Notes: a model not told the origin generated them from the sequence alone. Counted from the stretch's first letter, positions 23,936-38,222 are shown. The stretch is DNA of 64,000 bases from Lytechinus pictus (GCF_037042905.1 NW_026974140.1:13814001-13878000); one strand, 5' to 3'. Translations and numbers: made by a program.

Positions 23936-26272
23936 ACCACTCCCATCTTGGTTATCATGGCAACACTGTATCTAGCCCCACTGGAGTGACACATGTAAAA
24001 AAAAAAAGGACAGTTACTGCTTGACCTTGAATGAACTCCGCTCCTGATAGGATGTAGAAATCCCTACACAATAGCGTGAGATGGATTGCAGCAACATAAT
24101 GAGTGAATGTATTCACTACTTGTGCAGAGGATATAGATTAGGTTCCATACAAGATGATCTAAGATGACATTAAAGAGCCCAGCTCAGGAGGGATACAGCA
24201 GTATAGACTCATTAAGTGGATGTACAAAAGGAAGACATTGTAATTATTGTAGCTGTCTTCATCAAGATGGTGTTCACAGGCTCGTAATATAAGTGAATCG
24301 ACGAAAGCGATGTACGATGAGAATGCTATCAGAAAGATGGAGAAACGTTTTAGAAGAATGTATATAGTATTTTGTGAGGCTATTGGAGATTTATGATGAT
24401 GAATGTGTGCTGTTTCTGTTACCTTCCCATAAATATGAATATTAAAGGCAGACTTGACCTTTTGTCCACCACATAGAGTGAAGATGCCAAGTTTGATGTA
24501 AATTGATGTAAATACATGTATGACCTTGCAGTTCAAACCTTACCAGCCGTAGCTACTGTTTGTTCTGTTCAGACTTTTTTTTATTTCATTTAAACCTGAC
24601 ATTGTAAAAATAAATGACAATCTATAGATTAGAACTTGCAATGATTTTATAGAGCATTTTGCAATCATGTAACTTGCCATGGTGATAGATCTAGTAAACA
24701 TAATCTCATCACTAGGCCTATACCAAACTGAATGACTAAGAACCAAAGCTTTTAAGTGCAAATGGGTTATTGGTATAAATGAGAAGCTCTATTTTAGAGT
24801 TATCAATTGTATAAAATTTAGCCATTAAATCTCTAATTTGGACATTGTTTATGTACATGAATTTCCTGAGCCTGAGTTTGTATATTTATTATTTATTAAT
24901 GTATGATATTGCCTCTGCATGATACACCAATGTCAAGTGTGATTGAACATGATGTACAGTTTTGATTAGAAAATTGATTTCTTTGATTTAGCAAAAGTAT
25001 ATTCAAATTGATTTCATGTTCCAGTGGCTATCATAATCATTATTGGTTAATCTGCAATCGGCACCCATGCTTGCAGCTGGTACTGCAATGTTTGATTTAA
25101 TTTGTTATATATTAGAGGTCAAGAACTTTGACCCTTAACATAACCCTTCATCATGTGTGATTTCAATTATTGACCTCTCTGAGTTGAACATTTTCTCCCC
25201 AAGTTTGCTTTCACAAATCTGTTCTAAACAACAAGAATAATGTACAACTTCATTCCATAGTTCTGTCTTTGTACTGGCACTTCATGATGGAAATCAAATC
25301 ATCAAATGATAATATTATGCTTTTAATATAGCACTTGACCCATGGGAATGATATTTCTTAGCATGTTATGAATATACTTATTATTACCCCAGCCATCATA
25401 TCCTTCTTTGCCAAACTAATTTAAGAAACCTGCACTTTATACCCCTTATGTTCATTTGAGACATCAGATTTTTCACAAACTAAAGCACATCTTTGGTTAA
25501 ATTGAATCTCCTAATTTTTTTGGAATTAAAAACTTGAAATACTTGCCATAACGCTATGCAGAATATATACATCTCACAGTTGCCATTATATTATTTGAAA
25601 TAGCATACAAGATGATATATATATCCATATACTCATAGACAATGTGCTGCGGCTACTAACATTTGTTATGTAATTTTGTTTATATGGTTAATGCAGTAAT
25701 TCAAATATGACGCATAGGCAGGGATCATGCTTGTCTTGATCGGCCAATCTATGCTATGATCGAAGTTTGAATTTTTTTTCAACTAAATTTAGATTTTACT
25801 CTTCAACCCCTGCCCCCCCCCCTCTCCATTGCTACATGAGCATTTGTAAATTAATTCCATATTAGCTAACCCCAGTGTATTTGGTAAGTAATGGCAAAGG
25901 CTGCATTACAACGGTAGCATCTGTCATGCTTTCTATCTCTTAGAACTTGCTGAAATTCCCCTTGTGTTTTGAACATTTTAAATTGCTGTACTATGATGCA
26001 CTATTTGAATTTTGGGCCAGTCTTTTGTGTGTATTTAAAGTGTATAGTTTATATGCTGTACAAAAGTTGATGCAAATGTATTATGATTGACCCTGCAATT
26101 GAGACATTGTTATGTAATAGATATATGTTACATCAAGACTATAGGGTGAGAACAAGAAGCATACAGGGTGTAAGCTCAAAAATTGTAAATTGTTTGTTTC
26201 GTGATGATATTTTTTTATAACTTCTTTTGAAATACCTAGACGTAGTACTAAATGACAGCAGAAGAAAATAAA
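23936..26272 (+). other. dach: Probable DACH 3' untranslated region
   Basis: AT-rich sequence without a credible ORF after the DACH stop codon. Candidate polyadenylation signals AATAAA lie at 24609-24614, 26267-26272 and 26664-26669. Which one is used cannot be told from sequence; the end given is the second of these. Confidence 0.35.
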
Positions 26273-29142
26273 TGTTTATATATTTTTTTTCATTTGACAA
26301 CATAAACATGGAAAATTAGTCATTTCATCTGTATCACATCCATATTAGGTATTTGAATTTTTAATGTAATGACCTGATATATTCATTAGTTTTTTTTACG
26401 AAATATTACGATTTATGTGTTTAATTTATATTAAGATGATTTTTTTTAGGTATTCCCCTGTTCATTTCATTCTTCTCATTCATTCTAGTCTCTTGACTGT
26501 TAGAGAGTGATAAAAAATGGAATATCATGTATTTTCAGTATTATATTTTGATGTAGAATGGAGTAGAAGAAAAAAATGAAGACCATTCTTTGTTAGAGAC
26601 CTTCTTACGCGAGTTTCTTCATTACGTCTCTCCCATGTGAGCCTAAATAATTTTTGTGAAAAAAATAAAGAATTGTTCCAAGACTTGGATAAGCTAGTAA
26701 CGTCACATTTGTTTGCCCATTGTTTGATGTTAATATGTGTCATATTTAAATGACCTGTATCATAGACATTCCTGTGTTGTGCCCATTTGTATATTAATCA
26801 TTGTAAGTTGCTTCAAAGATATAATTTTCATGATCATTCAATTTATCAGATGTATTTCTTCTGTACCATTTTTTCATTATGATATAAATAATGTTTATTT
26901 GGTAGGCTTTTTTTCTATTTCACTACAGTTTTCCCCATTCATTCAATTTTATTTTGTTATATTTTTATCTCAGGGTTGCAAAGATTTAGAAGAACACATT
27001 TAGCTATTGCTAAGTTTTACCCCATATTGGACATTAAAATCCATTTCAGTTTGTGGTTATGGGTTTTCTACCTATCAATCATTTCTTATCAATGTTTAAG
27101 GATTGTTGTTACATAAGGAGAGTGGAGAATTGGGGAAACAAATCTTTTTGGCATTGGAATAAAGTTATTTTGGCCGCTTTTTATAGTGATATGCAGGTGA
27201 TTATTTTATTACTTGTTTCTTTACAATCATGCACATTTATGGAGCTAAATAAAATTGCAGGTATATTCCCAGTTTCTTGCTATAAATTGCATAAAAAAGG
27301 TTTTTTGACAAAGTTGAGAACTGTCCATTGATATTATTAAAAATTTACATAAATCTAAATGGGTATAAGAATGAAAAGGTCAAAGGTCATATACTGGATC
27401 ATGTACAGAACATAATGTCTCACAATGAATTTCAACCCCACCCTTATATATATGGTGCTCACTTTATGAAATCTTCTTCAATAAAACCACCTTTACTGAA
27501 GATTCTTTATGAGAAAGGTATGAATGTATGTGTGACTATGGAATCTGTTGTATACATCTTATTCTTGTAACAAAAATTGTGTAAAAATTACAGATTTGAA
27601 TTTAGAAACAGACAAAAAAAGCATAAAACTATTGTAGATCAATGTTGTCTTGTAGAATTTAGATGTAAATTGTTTTCATTTTATCAGTAGCGCAAATTCT
27701 TTCATTTGATTATTTTTGTCATAACCATTTTGTTGTCTCATTTTCATCCTTATTTTAAACTTTGTTATCATTTGTTGATATGTTTGCTCTTTCCAAAGTA
27801 AAAAAATTCTTTTAATTTATTAGGGAAGCGATATTGCAATAAAGTTTGGGCCCTTGAGCCCATATCGAGTTCAGTGTAAGAATAATGTTAATGTGTTTCT
27901 TTATTTATTTTAAGTGTTCATTTCCGAGTTTGAGAGAACTAACATTGTTTTTTTAGTTTGATTTTTTTATGAAAGTGAGGCACTTTTTGAAAATGTTACT
28001 TTACAAGTTAGTTGTGATTTTTTTCTTAGAGTGAACATGTGGAGAATTTGGAGAGAAATTATACACTTTTTTCTTCATTTGGGAAGTTTGTGAGTGTTCA
28101 CTGAAATCTCTCCAATGAATAATATTAAAAAATAGAAAGAAATCACTTCAAATTACCAAGAATCCACTTTTTCATGTTTCAAAGAGTTTACATGTTCACA
28201 TTTTAGCTTATAAGTTTTCAATTATTTTCTCAATAATGTTTCTGGTATTCTTGTGTCAGGTGAGAGGCAGATGAATATGGGATTATTACTCATGTAGTGA
28301 GGGTAGAATATGTACTTGATCTTGGCAGTGACCGCATATTTCAGCTGCAAATTGGCAATGTCATAACTTTGCCTGATCCATGTCACCCATCCCCCACCCC
28401 CACCCCGCTTCCATCTCACCTCGTATCAATCTATGACCGTATTGTCATAACAATACCACCTAAAGCTAAATCCTTTAGAACTTTGATCTAATTTTTTTAA
28501 AGGGGGTTCAAAGTTTTCAAAGAAATCATTCTTGACAATAAAAAAAAACAAAGGCAGTGTCCTTTTCTGATTATTTTGAATGAAGTAACACAGTTGGAGA
28601 TATTTGTTAGAACATTCCACCATGTTCAATTGTTTTCTGATCTATGACATGTAAGACAATGGATGTAACATACAATCATATTTTCTTTCCAAAAATAAAA
28701 AATACAATAGGAAACATGCGCTTTACACTGTAACTGTAAATGCTCACTGGCTGTTAGCCAATCTGTATGTTTCCTAACCAGAATCCATAATTTTCATTTT
28801 GTAATGAGCAGAACAAATAAAAAACATGGGGGTGATGTAGGCGTAATGACTATTTCTATTGATGGTAGGCCTATTCAAGTTTAGATAATGCAAAGGGGCG
28901 CAAAGGAGGATAGGGTTAAGAGAGCTAGGAGATAAGTATGGATACACTCGTATAATGTGGAAGGCAGGGATAAGGAGATAATTAGCAAAAAATATAAGTG
29001 AGAAAGAAAGAGAAAGAAGGAAATAAATCAATAAATGAATAAAGAAAGAAAGATGGAAGGAAGGAAAAGAAAGAAAGAAAATAGGCTGGAGGGTGGAATG
29101 AGAAAGTATACAAGAAAGAAGAACAAGTTAACTCACTGGAGG
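26273..29142. other. Intergenic AT-rich DNA
   Basis: No gene or recognisable element. Only short low-complexity features: CCCCCACCCCCACCCC at 28390 and purine-rich AAAGAAAG runs from 28990 on. The ORFs at 26525-27570 have AT-driven composition and no family resemblance. Confidence 0.55.
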
Positions 29143-29572
29143 CAGTGGCGTAACAGGCGGGGGGCAGGGGGGGGGGGGCAAGCTGTCCACCACCCCCCCC
29201 CCCCCGGTGGATTTCACCGGGAAAATAAAAAACGGAAAAAGAGAAAAGGCAGAAAGAGGGAAAGGGAAAGAAAGAAAGAAAAAGAGGAAAGGGAAATGGA
29301 AAAAGTGAAAAGAAAGGGACAGAAAGAACGAACATAAATAGAGGAAATGGAAGAAAAGCGGGAAAAGGAACGAAAGAACGCTTGAGAAAGTCCCAAATAT
29401 CCTGAAATACTAAAAAAAGAAAAAAAAAACTTAATAACACGACCCGGCTGCCGAGGATTAAAAAAATACAAAGAACGGGAAGAAAGGTGGATGGCGTATA
29501 TTATAAGCTTGCTAAATTTTATGCAATGATGGTCGCAATCAGAACAAAAAATCCTTAGCCAAGGGCTAGTTA

Positions 29573-30563
29573 TACAGTGCGTATCAAAAAAAAAGTTTAC
29601 ACTTGGAAAAAATCCTGTAAAATTATACATTTGTTATATCCTAAAGATTTTTCCACATTTTAACATTGGTACAGGTCCATTTAAGCAAATTACGATATAA
29701 CTGTCGAAAAATATTTCCGCTTGAGTGCGCACCACTGATTTTTGGAAAGTTAGTGAAAAATGATTTGCGCAGAACTTTGAAATAGTTATGCAAATAAAAG
29801 TAGACCTTAATCATGAAGAACACGTGGAATTTAGCTAGTAAAATTGATTTGAAGATATATTTTACCTTTTTAAACTTGTTTCCTTGCCCAAAACACTTCG
29901 AAGAGTGCATTGCGCCCCACCCCACTCCCCCACACACCGAGGCCATCGTGACGATATTTACTTTACACTGAGCTGTGATTTACATAAAATGGCTTAGGCT
30001 TGATTTTCATTTCGTTGATCATTGTCAAGCTTGGGAAAAATGTGGAGAAACAAGTATTAAACGAAAAATGAAATGTAAACCCACTTTAAATGATAAAAAC
30101 TTAGTGAAAAAATGCTGGAGATGTCTGATATTAACGTTTGTTCAGATTCAGTTGTGTCCTCAGATCCAGCTGGCACAAAAAGGGTAAAGGTTGTGCTTAC
30201 TAAGTGTTGAAATTTCAATTTGGGTAGCAAAACTGTTACAAAATGCTTGAATGTATCCGTTTTATTTCAATTGACTAAAAGTGCAAGGAAAATGCATGAG
30301 AAATGTTTCGCAGGGTAAGTTTGATTTCGCCCTTTCCCCTCGACACAGCGTGAAAACGAGCATTTCTGCGCAAACAGATTTCTACGAGCTTCACAAAAAT
30401 GGACAGTGCTCACTCAAGTGTAACATTCTGTCAAAACTTTTACTTTCATTGGATAGATGAGACCTAAACCCAAGATTATATGTGAAAAAATTACCCACAT
30501 GTTGTATATATTTTAATTCCCATGGCTTTTTCAAAGTGTAAACTTTTTTTGATACGCACTCTA
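29573..30563. mobile_element. Tc1/mariner-like non-autonomous element (TA target)
   Basis: Terminal inverted repeats of about 36 bp: TACAGTGCGTATCAAAAAAA continuing AAGTTTACACTTGGAAAAA at the left, and the complement of AAAGTGTAAACTTTTTTTGA and TACGCACTCTA at the right. TA flanks both sides (29571 and 30564). It is 991 bp long with no transposase ORF (the frames at 29641-30187 show no DDE-type features). Confidence 0.8.
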
Positions 30564-30917
30564 TATCCCCCTATGTCGATCCTAACCTGTATAAGAAAAG
30601 CTTTACGCCTGCTAGATTTACCGTACAAAGCCTCTCAATGTTTACTTTGGCTAAATTGTCAAATATATTATCACATATTTAGAATTTAATTTCGAAATCT
30701 TTTTATAAAAGGAAAAAAAATTCTGGCTCGCTTCGCTCGCTGGCGACTTTTTACAAATTTTGCCATATTTTCTACGTTGTGCTGCCTCAAAATATTTCGT
30801 TTATTATCCGCAACTGCATTGAAGTTATGTGTTGTGAATGTACCCGCGGTTTGATAATAAAGTGGCCATCTGCAATGTTTTAAAATATTACGAGGTTCCG
30901 GGGGCTCCACCAAGGAC

Positions 30918-31662
30918 CAGTGACGGCACGGGGGCATTTGCCCCCAATGAGTTGGCCCCACTTGCTCCCCCCCCCGAAATTTTGAAAAAAATAAAAAAGA
31001 TGTGTAGTTAATGTCATAAGCATCCTAATAAATCTGCAAAATGCCCCAAAACAGCTTTTCGTTCTTTAAACTTTCTCATCCATTCACTGTTAGCTCCCTA
31101 CAATATTATGTCAACATAATCTTTCGGGTCATTATATAAAATTCAAAATTTCGCTCGCGCAACGCGCTCGCAGTAACTGTTGACTGAGATAAATAAATTA
31201 TCTGTTCACATGGGGCATAAAAATTCAGTGTTCAAGTCAATATGCTTCTCGCGATTAGAGTTTTCGTTATTCGTTTTAAGCGAGATACACATCTTGTGTA
31301 TTCATAAGTTTCATAAATAAAAAAAATCAGCTCGCGCTACGCGCTCGCATCAATATTGTTTAGTTAAATAGCCATCCAGCTCATGATAACAAAAAGTGCT
31401 TAGAACGTCCAGTTATCATCTCAGCATGTCAAAAAGTTTTCAGCTAGCGCTTTGCGCTCGCATTATCTATTTGGTAAGATATAATCTGCATGATCCAATG
31501 CAAACAGCTAGTCCTGAATAAGTCCTTTTTTTAAGTCGGTAGTGCCTACATAAAAAAAAATTAGCCCACGCTTATCGCTCGAATTTGTGAAATAGGCAAA
31601 AAAAATAGTGTTGCCCCCCATGTTCTTTCCCCTTAAGATTAAAATTCCTCGTGCCGCCACTG
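30918..31662. mobile_element. Inverted-repeat element with recurrent GCTCGCGC-TACGCGCTCGC modules
   Basis: The left end CAGTGACGGCACGGGGGCA mirrors the right end (complement CAGTGGCGGCACGAGG). Inside, palindromic words of the form CTCGCGCNNCGCGCTCGC recur at about 31150, 31331, 31443 and (decayed) 31565; a further one, GCTCGCTTCGCTCGCTGG, lies just outside at 30727. No ORF. Confidence 0.55.
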
Positions 31663-32006
31663 CCCCAGACCCAATCCGCATAGCACTGGCCAAGAACCAA
31701 AAAGAAATATGAAAGGAAAGGAAAGTAAGATATGATGTTATTTTCTGAATACCTTGTCAAAATCAATCTTAAGTTAGATTCTCATGAAAAAGTGATTTTT
31801 CTCGGGATTTATATTAAACAAATTTTTGCCGCGCGCGTCATGCTGTGCCCCCTCTTTTTTGTACTTATCACGCATTGAGCTGCTTCGCCCTAATGCTCGG
31901 GCACAATCATAAAAAAAAACCTGTTCATACCATGATATGACCGGGAAGTTTTTGGCTCTTGCCCCTCCTGGCCACCGACCCCTGTTACGCCCCCGACTGG
32001 ACGGAG

Positions 32007-32042
32007 AGAGAAAGAGAAGAGAGAGAGAGGGGGGGGGGGGGG
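32007..32042 (+). repeat. GA-rich tract ending in a poly-G run
   Basis: GAGAAGAGAGAGAG followed by about 14 G. It directly abuts the right end of the nested transposon cluster. Confidence 0.8.
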
Positions 32043-34896
32043 ATTGGGGGCGATATGTCAGCCAAACTTGTTAATGAGTAATGAGAGAGGGGGGTTATGA
32101 AAAAAAAAGACTGCTGAAAGTTTAAAAGAACTGGACCAGGAATTAGAAAGTTTTCTTAGATCACCCAAACTATAAAAACTTTAAATTTGTAAGATTGGAC
32201 GTTATAAAGTTAAAATGATTAACGTTATTTAGACATTTGGCAAAACTTTAGACAGGTTTTCAATGGAACCAATGATGGGAAGTGGATGATATATGGGTAA
32301 CATAATGAGCAAAAGGGTATATAAATTAAGAATGGGTTATAATGACAGAAAAAATGAGTGTGTGTTTGTGATATTAGAGATTAAATAGCGAGGTGAGAAC
32401 GAAGAAAAGAGAGAGGGAGAGTGAGAAAGGAAATGGGAGAGGGGGTGGTTTGTGCTTCGATGATCATTACAAATAAGATGCAGAAAGGCGTCACCAAAGT
32501 TAACTCACGAGTTCAAAAGAAGTGCAAACCCACAAAATGGCCCTTTCTTCCAGAACATTAAATAGAAAATACATTAAAGCACACATGCTTCGATTCCGTG
32601 CTTACTTCACAAACAATCAACAAACGTGTTTTATTTTTCCTTTTCATTTCCTTGGAACATGGCAGCGGCAGGCAGTAAGGAAATCACACCTCTTTTTGTT
32701 AATTGTTCGGGTCAACTCAGATGTGCTCACATCACAGTCAGCAAACCTCAGAAAAAGTCATAAATCTCAAACCAAGAAGATCTTTGATTAGTGTTTCCTG
32801 GAGTTATGAAAATACAATGAGCGTTGTCAAGCAACTGTCATAGACAAAATCCACATCATTGCTTTATTTCTGTTTGCTCTCAAAATGTACACCGTTTATA
32901 ATTTGATCTGATTTCATCATATCACGTGACAGAATGGAATAGAGTTATGGGATTCACCGCTTTGATTCGCCCTGACATATGAAGGCCTTCATTAATCGCA
33001 CACAGGAAATAGAATGTTAACAACTATTTAGAAAGAAGAGATTTTTTTTTGGAATAGAGATGTGACTGTGTCTCGGGATGACGATTAGTTGCAGGTTCGA
33101 TTGAGGCGTCAACATTATTTGGCGCGCACACCTTTTCATCTCATCATCGATATCTAGGGCAGACGATGTCATTCACTATCGTCACAAAGTCCATTTGATT
33201 ATCACAACTCTTGTTGAACTACTTTTGAATTACTGGACAAGAATCTCTGTATATGGTCTTCAAGTAAAATATTACTCATCTCGTCTCATTCAGGCCTGCC
33301 AATTAAGAATTAATATTTATGCCTATTATCTTATCAATGAAATTTACCATTTTAGTTGTAATGTTGTAATGAAATAATTAATGCAAGGTGCGTTTTTATG
33401 CTTAATAATTAAAATGACCTGTTTTCCTGGTGTATACTACTAGAAAACGGGAATCAAGGATTTAAATTCTTTGCATTCAAAAAGTTATTTTCTTTACCTA
33501 TCATTGGTTCATTGGTTGAAACATTTTGCTAGGAAGAAAATGTTACCAAAATAATTGAACTAAGTGGAATATTGAGCATACTATTCCAAATTCCTTCAAT
33601 TAAACTATTTGCAAAATAACAAGGGGTTGTCTCATGAAATTTTGATTTTTTTTTCACTTTCTTTCATGAATGTTGTTGAAATTTTCACTTAAAATACAAT
33701 TACCCTCTTCACATTATTTTGATGAGATTCATAATAAAGCACTTATGTCAATTTTATATTTTGGCTCAAGGGGTTAGCTCTTGAATTAAATATGTTTCCT
33801 CGCTCTGAATATCACTACGTAAGATAAGATTAATAATAAATCAAATTGGTCAATTTTGGGGCATTTATAGGCATTTTATAAAAATATTCACCCTTGGCCA
33901 AAATGGCAAAAAGATGAAAATAGGAATTCTTATTGTCCTAACATAAGATGATATTCTTTACCGTCTCCATCTATTTGAGAGGTGACTGGGCATATTTCAG
34001 AAAATTATGAACTATTGTCACTTTTGGTCGGGTTGGCCTATAAACTGTAACAGTGAGCGTCCCTATTTTAGGTGAAATTACAAAGAACACTTTTTGTCCA
34101 TTCAAAGGGCGTTTGGGCAAATCTTAGGAAAAAAACTGATTCCATTCATATTTTCGTTAACTTTGTAAATTATAATTCTACAAAATGTTGCAGTATTTCA
34201 TAAAATGACAATGCAGAGGTTATACATGCTTGATGTGCATGATAGATTGCATAAATTCATTGGCAAAATGTAATTTCTGCTTGTTTTATTACTGGTATAT
34301 TCTCATCAAGTTGATATTCTTGTTGATTTATCAAACTTTGAATAAAAAGTATGCCTTCAACCTGAAATTACACAAACACTTCATGTAATTTTCAGTATAT
34401 TTTCAAAGGAACTTATTTGAAGGTTGGATATTCCCCTTATTACAACCAATTTCCTCATATACCATGTCATTATCTTGTATAAAACTATAAAACGAAATAA
34501 AATTCATAAACATCAACACAAACAAGTTTAAAGACTTATCCACAGGAACACTTAATCATTTGGTATAAGATTTATTCATTATCAGTACAATTCAACAATC
34601 CATTTTATCACTATAAAATTCAATTTTCCATTGCAAAAGTCCATCTCAGACATTTAGTCAAAACAATAATGAAAGAAAAGCAACAAAATAACCAAAAACA
34701 TCACATGTAACATAACTATTAGACAATAAATAAGAATGGTTGAATGCAATACAAAAACTTGTTCAATGCAATAAGATTAAAATGAGACCATTCTGTCATT
34801 CCAGGATTGAATGATATTTATTTGCATATTGTTTAAGAGATAGGCAAGAGAGTTTTTATTCTTTAATACTTTTCCTGGATGATATTGTGCACCTTA
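32043..34896. other. Intergenic AT-rich DNA
   Basis: No exon, RNA gene or element recognised on either strand. Confidence 0.5.
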
Positions 34897-35046
34897 TACC
34901 TTGGTCACATTTGCTCTACGGCGGCCGTACGGCGAGTCGAAAACAGCCGTTTCAATAATTTTAATTCAAACCACCTATATGTAGTTTGTACAAAAATGTT
35001 AAAACGGCTGTTTTCGACTCGCCGTAGAGCAAATGTGACCAAGGTA
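34897..35046. mobile_element. Intact 150-bp Harbinger-like MITE (TTA target duplication)
   Basis: The ends TACCTTGGTCACATTTGCTC and GAGCAAATGTGACCAAGGTA are exact inverted repeats, and the inverted arms continue inward (GTCGAAAACAGCCGTTT / AAACGGCTGTTTTCGAC). TTA duplicates flank it at 34894-34896 and 35047-35049, fitting the TWA preference of PIF/Harbinger. The truncated relative is at 13261-13389. Confidence 0.85.
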
Positions 35047-37850
35047 TTACCTATGCTGATACAGACCAACCAATGCATGTGAATGAGATACAATGAGTTA
35101 TGCTTTAGTCATACCAAAGACACCGACTCTAAACTGACGGATGATATAACATTGGAAATAACATAATAGCTTTCACTGATCTGAGGCACGTAACACAAAG
35201 GTTAGTGATTAATCGAACGCTTGATTTTGACAATTAGTTGTACATTGTGGTCAAATGCAATTGATTTTAAAACATGTTCAAGGGTAATTTCTAAGCTTTG
35301 TGTTATGGGCCCCCAGGAGTCTATTTTGGGATTACCAAAATATAATCAAGTGATTTTCATTTCCATATAAAAGATACTTTGAAAGCAATATGGCAGTTAC
35401 ATTGGTTTGAATGTATAGAAGAGTGTCTCCTGGGAGGTGTGGAAAATGAAACCAGATTGATAAGAAATTTGCAATGCACACCCCAAGAAGATATCTGCAC
35501 AGAACATTGAATCAATTACATGGAACCAACATAAATATGGCGTGAAAGTCCAGCCCAATTTTTTTCAACTACTTCCCACCATAGTTATAAAATGGGGGCA
35601 TTTGTTAAGCAACATTTGACAGTGGACTTTTTTATCACGATATCCTGACAAATGACAATGTAAGAATGTGAAAGCTCATTAATTTAGTTTTTGTTTACCT
35701 TTTCTGACTAAAATTGATCCATATTTTTTAATTGCCTCCCATTCTCTTGCCATTGTGCAAATAATTCCACTTTTTATATCAATCTTTTTTATTTTGTCAT
35801 TAAATAGGAAGCTGTAACTCAAGATGAGTTGCCACATTACTACATTACTTGATGTTCCGATACAAAACACATTGGTATACCAGGGAGGTGGATGTACAGA
35901 TAAAAATTACTAGAACATGGAAATACCTATGTGACATCAGAAATCAACAACATATTCAACAATAAACAAGCTAATAGATTTATTTATATTATGTCAATGC
36001 ATGGTGACCACCTTTACTTTTGTGCATATACATGTATGTATATTGAAGTGCTTATACACTATAATATTGAATTAAAGATCTATCACACAGTATTATATAA
36101 CATTCCTACTTTGTGTTAAATATTCAAAATATTGGTGTATTCTTTAGTGACACATCAAGTTAAGTATTGTTCAATGAACATAAAACTTTTTACCTATTTC
36201 TATTTTCTTTATATAACCTTGACCAAAATAAAATGCTGTTCAAAGAAAATGCATTCTGTGTTGTAGTGTTGAAATTATACACAACTAAATAACACAATTA
36301 CACCTGAAATAAGTGATTAGAATTTCAAACGATAATATCAGATAATTTGAAATATATCACATACAAAATATGTATATCATATTGCAAACACCAAGTCAAT
36401 AATCTTGTTTCAACTTCCACACAGCTCAAGTTTTTGGTGTGACTAGAACTTCCTTCTCATTTAAAAACCAGTATTCATTGTGTTTTGGTGAAAGTGCTTT
36501 AAACATTTTGCATTAATTGCTATAAAAAAAACCTGATGAATTACTATTACTATTTAACAGACTATAATGAATTGACAAATTGATAATATTCTTAAACACA
36601 TGTGTCAAAAACACCAATTCACCTCACCTTGTGCTAGTGACATACAAAACACAATAAGTTATATTTTCAGCATTTGTGAAGGGTTTATCACGCAAACTAA
36701 TTATAATGCTTCATGCTTTGTTTTAAATATCACATTACATTACATCATAAACAGTTTGGGTAAGGGGGGGGGGGGCACATTCCCCCTCTACCATCCTCCC
36801 CTGGATCTTTACCTGATCATATTACTCTATTGAATATTGCCTTCTCTTTGACATAGTACAGTGGCTTTATCTTTTTGTATAAAAAGGTGGAATTTGATAA
36901 TATAGTTATTAAACAAGTGGTTTCCAGAATTGTATGATACACCACGGTCTGAACAGCCAAGTGATAAACAGCAGATGACTTCAAATTCACACGTTATGCT
37001 TTAAAAAAGAATAAATACTATCAAAGTGGAGAAAATTACCAAACAAAATTATTTCTTGCAAAAAGCCTTTCCATCTCATTTGTTTTGTTCCCTAAAAACA
37101 TATAAAGTTAATGATTGTTTCCTTCAAATGACCTACGAGTTCCTATAATTAAACTGGAAATATAGATAAAGGGTTGTGGAATTTCTCTACTTAGTTTGTA
37201 AATTACATCTAAACTATCACCAGAAAAAGTTATGATCACCACAAATGCATTTTAGAGTTGTGAAATTTAAGTAATCCTTAAAATCTCAAATCATGATATA
37301 TCTAAGAGTGATTCTGAATTTTACTGGTAATTAAAAATACTGAAAACAAAATAAGACAACAGTAAATTTCAAAGGTTAGTTGGCAATTACATTTTTAGAA
37401 TACCTCATTCAGAATATTAAAGGACTTGCATTCAAGTCAATAAGCCAGTGCTGCCCTTTTGGTACAACATATAATCTTCACCACAACAGAGAACTTAAAG
37501 TCATCAGTTAACTAATTCCTCATTGGTGCATATTTGTATTTAAACATTGTAAAACAAACAAAGGAATAATAACCAACCAATTGCATAATCCAACACAAAG
37601 CCACTCCCACAACACCCTTTTAATAGTTTTTCTTTTTTACTATTATCAAAGTCTCTTATTTTACACTATTTCAAGCACTTAACCCTTACAATTACATCAG
37701 ATTCCAAAACATCATACCAAACCTAACATGTATATCAACGCTCATAAATTTCATGCATCTTTGGTGCAATATGAGGTGTGTTTTTTTTCCTTTTACCCCA
37801 AGTGCAAACAAAGCGACGCGATTGCACCAGGTTGTCAATCCCATCACAGT
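35047..37850. other. Intergenic or long TMEM33 3' UTR
   Basis: AT-rich, with a poly-G run near 36764-36776. Vertebrate TMEM33 has a long 3' UTR, so part of this could be transcribed from the minus strand, but nothing in the sequence settles it. Confidence 0.4.
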
Positions 37851-38158
37851 CCAGCGCACACATTGTAACAGCCCTGCAACACACACTGCATCTCATGGCA
37901 CCTCTTACTTTGCGTGTATGTTGTCTGCGCTGCAGCAGTCCAGTAAATTGGTCATGATGTTATTGTCTGGAACAAAATCTCATTGGCTGAAATTAACAAA
38001 ATCACAGAAAGATTTGACATGTCAAATGTCTGAGATTTGGTCTGTGATCCTACTGCAACAAATCGGGTCACAGTCGCAGCGTGTTGTAGGTTAGCGCACA
38101 CTATGTGATTGTGTTGCAATCAGATCTTAGTGGAATCGTGTTACATAGTGTGCGCTGG
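37851..38158. mobile_element. Non-autonomous transposon with CCAGCGCACAC termini
   Basis: Left CCAGCGCACACATTGTAACA is inverted at the right as TGTTACATAGTGTGCGCTGG. A subterminal AGCGCACACTATGTGA at about 38093 makes the right end itself a hairpin (38093-38156). The interior is partly symmetric (TTGACATGTCAAATGTC). No ORF of transposase type. Confidence 0.7.
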
Positions 38159-38222
38159 GCTTTATAGTCATGCATATTATATTTTAAGGATGAATAACAA
38201 GAATTATATTATAAATTTGTCA

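Larger units (their letters stand above)
29143..31999. mobile_element. Nested transposon cluster with GCGTAACAGG outer termini
   Basis: The left end CAGTGGCGTAACAGGCGGGG at 29143 faces an inverted counterpart at 31976-31999 (complement reads CAGTCGGGGGCGTAACAGG). Both ends adjoin G/C-run sequence. Inside lie a Tc1/mariner-like element (29573-30563) and a second inverted-repeat element (30918-31662). I see no clear target duplication, so the outer pair may be two fragments and not one element. Confidence 0.5.

Noticed and set aside
28982..29630. Phe/Ser/Pro-rich and Lys/Arg/Glu-rich ORFs on opposite strands
   Set aside because: They arise from the purine-rich GAAAG repeat and the poly-G/C end of a transposon.
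29641..30187. Possible mariner transposase ORFs
   Set aside because: Neither frame shows DDE-type motifs or a helix-turn-helix; the element is treated as non-autonomous.
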